The notes under the pieces are model-generated. The model had not been told where the DNA came from. It made no database searches and saw only the letters and a program-made list of their open reading frames with translations. From Physocladia obscura (lineage: Eukaryota > Chytridiomycota > Chytridiomycetes > Chytridiales > Chytriomycetaceae), in NCBI GenBank assembly GCA_027596945.1, contig JADGJH010000441.1, positions 1 to 18,561 of the forward strand: 18,561 nucleotides of DNA, written 5' to 3'. Below, piece after piece: positions 1-6,995 of the stretch; the stretch's first letter is position 1, and every line of letters starts with the position of its first letter. A program made the translations under genes and the position numbers.

Positions 1-736
1 GAATGAATTTGAAATAGAATTTCAAATACAATGGTTTAAAAGGGCTTTGTTTTTCTTTTCTGTGAAAATATAATCTTGCAATAAAACACAAATTCTACCT
101 TTACAATCCGATCTACTATCAAGCTTTTAAAGCTCCCCCTCCATGTGAAAAACCAACATTTTTCATCTTTACAAAAATGTCCCAGGGACAAACTGCCTGT
201 CCCGCCAGGACAAAGAGATTTTGTCTTTTTCATTTGTCCCAGTTTTGGAAGTCTTCCATTCCCTTCAAATTTCCAAGGATTTCCAATTGTAATCAAAATT
301 CTTGAAGACTTTTTGAAGTTTTTGGTCAGTTAGCTAGTTCCCATTTTGAAGTTTTATTGAAATGTTTTTATCAAATGTCATTGGAGAAAATTAGTCACAT
401 AATTCACTCACACTGTAAACTACCCTCATCAAAAACAATACTGCAAATGAAGACATTCACCACTCCAAAGAAAATTCACAAATATGTTTTTGAGGAATTT
501 GAATTTGGAAGTCTTGGATGAAAATAAATTTTTTTCCTGAGCAGCTTTTAATAATAAATGACTTACAAAATAAACAACGTTGCCTAATTATTACTTTTCA
601 ATATTCTAAATTACAATACACATCCTTTGTGAAACGCTGATGATATTAAAACTTCATTGTTATGTTCCCTTTTAGATTGATGTATTATAATAAATGAAGA
701 AACTGTTTATTTTATTCAGTTTTCAAATAATTATAA
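1..736. other. AT-rich spacer, no gene seen
   Basis: No reading frame here has family motifs or a credible splice structure. The open frames at 36-333 on both strands are low in codon structure and overlap the TGTCCC palindrome cluster listed separately. The rest is A/T-rich with long T and A runs. If a gene is present it is too short or too decayed for me to see. Confidence 0.6.
178..242. repeat. cluster of TGTCCC/GGGACA inverted repeats
   Basis: Positions 178-190 read TGTCCCAGGGACA, a perfect inverted repeat around one base. Positions 198-212 read TGTCC-CGCCA-GGACA, a second inverted repeat with a 5-base centre. A third TGTCCCAG half-site lies at 235-242. This is a small GC-rich island in an AT-rich spacer. 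It may be a protein-binding cluster or the scar of a repeat element; the sequence does not decide. Confidence 0.5.
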
Positions 737-1075
737 TTATGCGATATTAAGTTTACAAACAGGGCATTGCCGGTAACCCCTCCGACACCACTGAGAATTA
801 TATTGAGCAACAGTTATTTCATTTGCAGATGCCGGAACAAGAACAGTAGCAGCAATTACTGGAATATTGCGTTGTTGAAATCGTTTTGTTTAAGACTTGC
901 AATACCGCAGAATTTGCAAATGCATTATCTGCAAAACTGCGTCATCAGTTGGAACAAAGACATCCATCAACCATCCATCAATACAATCCATATTAAACGC
1001 GTGAAAGCAAGGCATTTCTGTCAGAATTTCGCACGCATCATAATCTCCTAAGCAATTCGAGCAATAAACCCATCG
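737..1075 (-). pseudogene. RING-H2 zinc finger, broken
   Basis: Reading the minus strand from about 1075 down to the TAA at 737-739 gives one frame interrupted by a single TAA at 890-892. It carries the RING-H2 pattern: YCSNCLGDY (first C-x2-C), EMPCFHAFNMDCIDGWL (C-x-H, then C with the IDxWL signature) and, at the end, QCPVCKLNIA (last C-P-x-C). RING-H2 domains are E3 ubiquitin-ligase modules that bind two zinc ions. Two things are odd. The usual second histidine (HxFHxxC) is Asn here (HAFNMDC), and about 73 residues (counting the stop) separate the IDGWL part from CPVC, where the usual gap is at most about 48. No ATG precedes the finger in frame: the frame closes with a stop near 1093. A 147-nt intron (937-791, GTTTTG..CTCAG, phase 0) would remove the stop and restore normal spacing, so a real spliced gene missing its 5' exons remains possible. 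Confidence 0.5.
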
Positions 1076-1349
1076 GTTTAAATTAAAATTTTGTTATCAA
1101 ACCCAAAAGCCGCTTGGATGAAAACTTTTGGAATTGAACAGAAAAACAGGAAATGATGGAATACGACAAATTTCGTTATTGCTCGTGGATTTTTTATTGA
1201 GCCCTGACATCTCGCATCCACCAAATCAAATTTATTCCAATCGTCAAAGCATCCAACCATTTCAGATAGGTATAACACAGCCATTCATTTGGACAGCCTT
1301 AGCTATAAAAAAAATTCTGCAACTTCAAAGTTCCAGTTTCTTTTGAAGT

Positions 1350-1355
1350 TTTATT
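1350..1355 (-). terminator. poly(A) signal AATAAA (minus strand)
   Basis: TTTATT on the plus strand, 16 nt beyond the TAG stop of the small minus-strand gene ending at 1371. Its position supports a minus-strand transcript ending here. AT-rich sequence makes chance matches common. Confidence 0.35.
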
Positions 1356-1370
1356 GTTCATCTACTTTTT

Positions 1371-1569
1371 CTATACTGCTGCATCTTCAGCTTCAATTTT
1401 TTTTTCTTCATTCAAATAGGTAAACTTGAGTCGTTTGCGTTCTGGAGATGGTGTGAAAGCGGCGTAGCGGGAATTTGGATGGTGTTGGCAATTCTGTAAT
1501 GATTTCTGACCAAAACTAAACACTCCCCATCCCTAGTACCATAAATAAACAATTAAGCACTTTTGGCAT
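1371..1569 (-). CDS. possible small two-exon protein, unknown
   Basis: Exon 1 is 1569-1540 (ATG CCA AAA ...), the intron is 1539-1494 (GTACTA..TTACAG, 46 nt, phase 0) and exon 2 is 1493-1371 ending in TAG. The product is 50 residues. The second half has coding character: YAAFTPSPERKRLKF, then a charged tail ending IEAEDAAV. An AATAAA signal lies 16 nt beyond the stop on the same strand, and the start has an A-rich context (GGGAAACAA-ATG). The gene points away from the dehydrogenase at 1906, leaving a 336-bp shared upstream region that holds three 19-bp repeats. I do not recognise the family. The first exon is only ten codons and could be wrong; the exon-2 frame is the better supported part. 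It could also be the 3' end of a decayed gene. Confidence 0.3.
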
Positions 1570-1681
1570 TTGTTTCCCTTAATGATTTTGAATAGCTGAC
1601 GGGATTTGTGTGTCTGTTACTCATAAAATTCAAAGAATTTATTCTATTATTTCTTTTTTTTTTCTTTTGATATGCTGACGT

Positions 1682-1738
1682 ATCAACACTGATTTGAAAT
1701 ATCAACACTGATTTGAAATATCAACACTGATTTGAAAT
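1682..1738. repeat. three exact tandem copies of a 19-bp unit
   Basis: ATCAACACTGATTTGAAAT occurs three times head to tail without a mismatch (1682-1700, 1701-1719, 1720-1738). The array ends 167 bp upstream of the dehydrogenase start (1906) and starts 112 bp upstream of the small minus-strand gene (1569), so it lies in what looks like a divergent promoter. A further TTTCAAAT/ATTTGAAA-like stretch follows at about 1759-1805. It could be a multimerised activator site or simply a young minisatellite; exact identity points to recent duplication. Confidence 0.9.
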
Positions 1739-1905
1739 AACGCTAATCCTGTTTCGGCATTTCAAATTCAAATCACAGATTTGTCGCAAATTTTCATTTC
1801 AAATGCGAAAATGTTGACCGTTGAAAAATTTTTAAACAGTCGCAAAAAAAAATTTAAAACAAAAAAAATTGAAAAAAAACAACAAACAAAAAACAGCTTG
1901 AAAAT

Positions 1906-2726
1906 ATGTCTTGGCTCAACGAAGGAAGAACAGTTATTATCACTGGCGGAGCATCTGGTATTGGTCTTGCGATCACCCGCCGCATTGCACAAGATAATAA
2001 CAAAGTCGTTATTGTCGGCCGTCGTCAGCAAGCTCTCGACGCTGCCGTTGCTGAGTTATCTGCAAAAGGTCTTAAAGTGGAAGGCTTCCGCGGGGATGTC
2101 ACTACCCCGTCCGAACGTGTTGCGCTCTTTTCTGAACTCACCACCAAATATCCACAGGCGTCCGTACTGATCAATAATGCTGGCGTTATGAAACGCGTTG
2201 ATCTTCTCGGCGAAGAGCCTTGGGAGAGCGTTGTTACGGAACTCGACATTAATTTACGTGAGTTTGTATTGTCTATTATTATGGCGCCATCATATTAAAA
2301 TAAAAAATTTTAAAAAAACCTATAGACGCGCCCATCCATTTGTCGACACTTTTTGCCAAATACTGGACAGAAAAAAATGTCTCGGGAGTAATTGCAAGCA
2401 CAACTTCCGGTCTCTCCTTTGTTCCGCTTGCCATCTCTCCGATTTACTGTGCGACGAAAGCAGCCTTACATTCGTTCATTTGGAGCTTACGTCATCAATT
2501 GAAAACCAAAAACATCAAGGTGATCGAAATCATCCCACCTGCTGTTAACACGGATTTGATGGGGCCAGGTGGCATGACACACGGAGTCAACCTTGATGAA
2601 TTTGCGGATGACATTTATGCGAAATTGAAAAACGGTGATGAAGAAGTTGCCTATCAGTTTGCTGAAACCGGACGTGTCGGTTACAGAAATGCTGTTTTGC
2701 AGACTTTTGAGTTTCTTAACAAGTAG
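1906..2726 (+). CDS. short-chain dehydrogenase/reductase (DltE-like SDR)
   Basis: A classical SDR oxidoreductase using NAD(P)H; the substrate cannot be read from sequence. Exon 1 is 1906-2257, the intron 2258-2325 (GTGAGT..TATAG, 68 nt, phase 1), exon 2 2326-2726, giving 250 residues, the usual length. The Rossmann cofactor motif TGGASGIG is at 13-20, NNAG at 90-93, the structural Asn at 116 (DINL), catalytic Ser145 (STTSG) and the Y-x3-K pair Tyr158/Lys162 (YCATK). All four catalytic positions are present, so it should be active. VLINNAGVMK and the C-terminal part resemble the bacterial DltE/COG3967 group, which is also found in fungi, so an old transfer is possible. The start is the first ATG after an A-rich leader (about 1845-1905). 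It stands alone, with decayed genes downstream. No signal peptide or membrane segment is seen, so it is probably cytosolic. Confidence 0.92.
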
Positions 2727-2775
2727 AATGCGTGAAAGTAGTTGGAGTGACAGCGAAGAAAAAAAAAAGTGATAT

Positions 2776-2781
2776 AATAAA
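2776..2781 (+). terminator. poly(A) signal AATAAA after the SDR gene
   Basis: AATAAA 50 nt after the TAG stop, followed by a long A run at about 2796-2805. Position and spacing fit the 3' end of the dehydrogenase transcript. Confidence 0.5.
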
Positions 2782-2923
2782 ACTATTCGTGGTAAAAAAA
2801 AAAATGTTTTGCCTTTCCATAATAGAGTTTGGAAGTTAAGATTTGGGTAACAAATTAACGCTGAAGAAAAAAATGGAGGAAATAAGTCGATAAGCTGCAA
2901 GGTCGCTGTCATTATTAAGATTC

Positions 2924-3037
2924 CTAGTCATCGCTTCCTTCAATCACCGACCAGTCTGTTCCTATTTCTGCAACCACTTCTAAGGCTTCTGCAGTATCCA
3001 TAATTAAAGAGCCAGTCATAATCCGGGAAGAAGTTAC
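2924..3037 (-). pseudogene. short coding-like remnant, C-terminal end
   Basis: On the minus strand an open frame runs from just after a TGA (3040-3038) to a TAG at 2926-2924. It contains ATG at 3019 and a 31-residue stretch with balanced composition (MTGSLIMDTAEALEVV...) that ends in an acidic tail, WSVIEGSDD. The ending looks like a natural C-terminus. I do not recognise the protein. It may be the 3' end of the same broken gene as the remnant at 3448-3875, but about 400 bp between them do not connect in frame. Confidence 0.2.
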
Positions 3038-3447
3038 TCATACATATGACAAGACTAGCTTTCGCCGCATCAGCAACCCAACGTTTTCGGATTAGATTTC
3101 ACTGTACCTTCGCTGTCTACCTTATGAGACTTATAAAACTTTGACGAAACACTCATAAATGCTGTGGATCTGGTCCGGCAGCTTTTTATTCAGAGGTGCA
3201 TTCTTTAGAAACGCTTTGGAAAATAAACACTACCTATCTGCTCTATTTTATTTTATAAAGCAATGCCTGTATCTTTTTGCTCCATTCAACGCTCAGTTCT
3301 CTCTCCACTCAATATAGTTGCAACTACGGTCTAGTCCAGACTGAATCATTGCTTTCAATAGCAGTACCACTTTACCAGCTGCCATTCATTCGTTCAAGCC
3401 AATTTGATGTCGCTGCAGCTTTGACTAAACTTAATTGTGTTTGATGA

Positions 3448-3875
3448 TTATGCAACAATTCTTGTCTTCTCTTCCCTTCCAATAAAGCTCAGCATATCCG
3501 CTGCTCTCCACAAATCGCGCTCCGGATTCGGCACGACTGCCGAATCGCCGCCGCTTATAAAACTTTTTCACCACAGCCAAATCAGAACGCGCTGTGTGGC
3601 ATTATGCGCCATCTCCAAATCACAACTGAATCTCAATCGTTGCACGTCGCCAGCCATTTTCAACACTAGCAACACGTCATTCCAGAACAACGATCCGCTG
3701 TTTTCGCCTCCGCGCGACGACGCTGGCATCGATATGCTGCTTCGTTTCCTTCGTCAACCTGCTGTCCAAGTTCACTCAATGCGTGTGCAACTGCGGGATT
3801 GCATGACTATTTAGTTTCCGAAGGCTCGGCCGCAATGACATCACCGCCCAATACGTTTTCGCCAATTGATTTCAT
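3448..3875 (-). pseudogene. unrecognised gene remnant with stops and a frameshift
   Basis: Minus-strand reading starts at ATG 3875 (MKSIGENVLGGDVIAAE...), meets TAG after 22 codons, and continues in frame (NPAVAHALSELGQQVDEG...). It shifts frame near 3735 into a second stretch starting around 3729 (MPASSRGGENSGSLFWND...), which runs to a TGA at 3570-3568 and onward (DLWRAADMLSFIGREEK...) to TAA at 3450-3448. The GC and CpG content is well above the flanking spacer and the residue composition is gene-like on this strand. The overlapping plus-strand frame at 3437-3814 has no such quality. No known motif was recognised. The mix of one frameshift and two internal stops argues for a decayed gene rather than introns, since no GT..AG pair removes them. 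Confidence 0.35.
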
Positions 3876-4660
3876 TTTGGGAAACCAAATAATAGATCAC
3901 AATAGTCCACAACAAAATACATTTATAGGAATTCCGATGTTTTTTCTCTGTTTATTTCTTATTACAGCTGATTTCAAAAGGATTGACAAACAAAGAAATC
4001 ATGCTGAACTATCAAATGGTTGCAGTTGACAAAAAGAAAGTTAAGCACTTTAAGAAAGCAAATATTTAACAAAACACTGGAACAAGAGTTCTTGTTGAGA
4101 AATAGAGTGGTGAAATGAAACAACAGAAGATTGTCTATGGCACAGTTTTTGGTGACTGATGGAAAAATGGAAAATTGTTGTGAAAAAGTTTCAAGTTTGG
4201 TTTCAGAAGGCATTTAAAAGGAATTCTATTTTTACTTTGTGCTGTTTACAGTTTTCACTGAAACACACAAAGGCTTTATTATTGGTATCATGTTTCTTAA
4301 TCTGCAAGGAGTCTCAGAATAATTTTTTAATTGAATTCACAGACATCTTGATGCAAAATTTCATTTTCTACTTATTTGAATTTGCCAAGAAGTTTGTCAA
4401 ATTTTTTGTGCAATGAGTGAATCTTGAAAAACAACCAAATGTTTTGAAATTCAACCAACCAGAAAATGTCTTCCCAACCATATTAAAACACAGACACATC
4501 CACGTGAGAGTTAAAAATAAATAAAAAGATAGATTTTTATTTGTAGTGACAATAGCAGAAAAGATAGATTCTTCCAAACAATGAGAGGGAAATAATAAAC
4601 TGATATCAATGACTGTGAGTTGTCATTTTGTAATTTGATGCACAAAACTCAAATAATAAT
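3876..4660. other. AT-rich, CpG-poor spacer
   Basis: No supported gene. From 3937 to the end of this interval only one CpG is visible (4502), with the next at 4679. Open frames such as 4159-4416 are rich in F, K, L and N, as expected of AT-rich DNA. A short plus-strand stretch at about 4432-4530 looks slightly coding-like, but it has no recognisable motif. Confidence 0.5.
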
Positions 4661-5100
4661 TCACCACTCAAACCCAACCGCCCATGCCTTGATCTCTCTC
4701 AGAGTAGTTGAACTGATACATGACACTGATATTGCTTTCAAGTGTTTGTCACTAATCTTCTGTTTATGCCTGTGCTGAACAATCTCAAACCACTTTACAG
4801 CTGTCTGCTCAGCATCTCTGTAAATCTGTTTATGGTATCTTGATACCAAATTAATGAAGTCTGGACAAGCCATTGGGTGATGGGACATGGTTCAAGTGTG
4901 TAAGAATAAAATAAAAGCTTCTTCTTCTATATCTGTGAATATTCTGTTGCTCTGGGACAGATTTGAATGCTTTTGTGCTCACTTGTAGATTCTTCTGGTA
5001 GCCTCAGTTGATATTCCATGCTGACTGCCACTAAATTGGTTATTTCTCTGAAGATGCAGCTGTTTTCAGGTTCTTGGACTTCAAAAGAGCTTATTTGCAA
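4661..5100 (-). pseudogene. degraded pogo/CENP-B-type transposase N-terminal region
   Basis: One minus-strand frame runs from about 5100 to the TGA at 4663-4661 and is broken only by TGA codons (for example at 4981-4979 and 4894-4892). In order it reads HGISTEATRRIYK, resembling the end of a psq-type helix-turn-helix (G-I-x-x-x-T-L-x-R-R), then RIFTDIEEEAFILFL, resembling the L-T-x-E-E-E-A-L-V segment that opens the Tc5/CENP-B HTH. It continues MSHHPMACPDF...VSRYH and AVKWFEIVQHRHKQKIS, resembling the W-x-x-x-F-x-x-R-H core of that HTH. The order and spacing fit the DNA-binding half of pogo/Tigger transposases. No DDE catalytic half follows: the frame ends at VGFEW. It is a dead fragment, or just possibly the relic of a domesticated CENP-B-like gene. 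The assignment rests on pattern memory only. Confidence 0.35.
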
Positions 5101-5407
5101 GATCAAGGGCTCCATTAGACTGTGGTAGAGTTGGAGCAAAACCAATGCAAAAGTTCTTTATTCAAAAAACTAATTTGTCTGTTGGTTGGATTTCAAATCA
5201 TTTGGTCCTTTTTCAAGTTTCACTCAATGTGTATTGTGAATATGATTTTTGACAAAATCTTGTTATAAATTTTGACAGATTGATCCACTTGAGCAAACAT
5301 GTAACATCACATACAGTATTTGCAAACAATGATTGTTCTGTAAGATTTTTAATGGAACAAAATTGTTTTTGCCTTCAGCTTTAGCAGCAGAAAGTAAGTA
5401 ATTCACT

Positions 5408-6081
5408 GAAAATTTTTCGCTAAATCTGCCTTTATTGCTTCTTGGCTAGCAACATCAGCAACAATACCAATATCAACAATTGCTGCATAGCAAAGTGCAA
5501 ACTATTTAGCGTTGCTTGCAAACACTCCTCCAGCTGCAAGTGCAACTCTTGTAGTTTCTTTCTTAACTCTCCTAATTTTATATACCTAATCAAAAGTGTA
5601 TTTTTTACTCTAAGCACAAAATACGTTCAAAAGCCCATTTGTACCATTTTTCAAAATCATCAAGCGTATCAGCAAACTTTTTACCTGAGGTAATCGTGAT
5701 GGAGTCTCCAACAAACATACATGCAACAATCTTATCTGTGTAAATGTTCCCCATTCCTCCCAACGCTCCTTTTGTTTCACCAAACCCAGTCACATAAAAC
5801 ATACCACCAGAATCCATATCTGATAATGCATTCAACACAACTTCGGTGTCTTCAAGACCTTCTCTGTCAACCATCAACTTCTTTCCAGTCACAACCATTG
5901 AAGCAACTCTGTGAAAATATCCTTTATGCATGGAAACAGATAGTCTGCACTTAGTAAACTTGATTCCCTGCCATCTTACTTCCAAAAACTCATTTAGCAA
6001 CGTCTTAAGTTTTGATTTTGGAGTTGAAAGATTGTCGACACATTGTAAACAAAATGAAAAACACTGATATGGTTCAAACTC
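5408..6081 (-). pseudogene. unrecognised coding remnant
   Basis: The minus strand is open from 6081 (after a TGA at 6084-6082) to a TAA at 5607-5605, 158 codons, with the first ATG at 5931. Composition is strongly gene-like: FLEVRWQGIKFTKCRLS, then FHRVASMVVTGKKLMVD, MFYVTGFGETKGALGGMG and FADTLDDFEKWYKWAF. If a 37-nt GT..AG segment (5608-5572) is an intron, the frame continues in phase as RVKKETTRVALAAGGVFASN to a TAG. The same frame then goes on with ALCYAAIVDIGIVADVASQE down to the stop at 5406-5404. The in-frame TAG and the missing 5' ATG suggest a pseudogene, though a spliced gene with an unseen upstream exon cannot be excluded. I do not recognise the family and assign no function. Confidence 0.35.
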
Positions 6082-6084
6082 TCA

Positions 6085-6995
6085 AGCTTATAGCTTACAA
6101 CAATTCTATATGCAAATTTCCACATGTGAGCAGAATATAAACTCAAAATTATTTTTTAAGAAAGTTCCAAGTAGTTGCCCTTTTTAGAAAACTAAGGCAC
6201 CCATGCAAAATGTAAGCAACAAAGTGGGTTAACAATAATTAATCTTTTGCCATGATTGATTTTTTAATTAAACTTTTATCCCAGCAACAGTGAGATATAA
6301 AATTCCATCTTTGTCTCATAAATTTGAACAAGAAAATAAGAAAACTTGTGGGAAAACAGTTCACAATGAGCAATCACATTGGGATTTATTATGTGTTCTA
6401 CTTTCACGATTTTAACCAAAAATTATAACAATGTCTAAATAGGAACAGCTTGAAAAGAATCTGTCAACAACGAATTCAGCATAAAGTAATACATTTAGTT
6501 AAAGTAATATCTTTCAAGTTAAGTTTAGCAAAATGAAAAAATCACAAATTTGCAGAAAGGAAAGGGAACAGGCTGATTATGTGCTGTACAAAACATCCAC
6601 CTGATAGTGAAGCATGCCAAATCTATTTGTCTTGGTTTTTAGAGGGGTAGTTAGGCAATGAAGTAGACCACAGAGTGATCATACAATAATGAAAAAAGTG
6701 GTGTAAAAAGCAAAGGGGTTAGAATTTCAGGATGACAATAAGAAATAATCTAGAACTTACCAGGGCAGCATGGCAGTGAAAATTGGCCCTAAAGTGTGGT
6801 ACAGTGTTGGTTTTTGTTTTAAAGTAATTTGAACGAACCATTCTCAGATTGAAAAGACTGTCGTATCTCAGCAAAATAAAATTAAAATAGTAAATAAGAT
6901 CCCTAGTATTTCTAATATGGTGTACATGTGAAGAAAGTGAATAACTTTGCTTCAGCCATGTGATGTGAATCGATGCAAAAAATTTTGATTTGGGA
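6085..6995. other. AT-rich spacer
   Basis: No supported gene. It contains the immediate upstream region of the membrane protein starting at 6996. A consensus-like splice donor (CTG|GTAAGTT) occurs on the minus strand near 6760, after a short coding-like stretch (VPHFRANFHCHAAL), but no matching exon was found. Confidence 0.5.

Noticed and set aside
344..1356. Shared 16-mer TTTTGAAGTTTTATTG at 344-359 and 1341-1356 as an element end
   Set aside because: Flanks do not match. AT-rich 16-mers can recur by chance, and one copy overlaps a likely poly(A) signal.
1682..1738. CRISPR array
   Set aside because: The 19-bp copies are directly adjacent with no spacers, and the genome is eukaryotic.
1781..2170. 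Frame overlapping the start of the dehydrogenase
   Set aside because: It runs through the A-rich leader and is out of frame with the conserved SDR motifs.
3437..3814. 125-codon plus-strand open frame
   Set aside because: No ATG at the start and no motif. The minus strand of the same DNA has much more gene-like frames.
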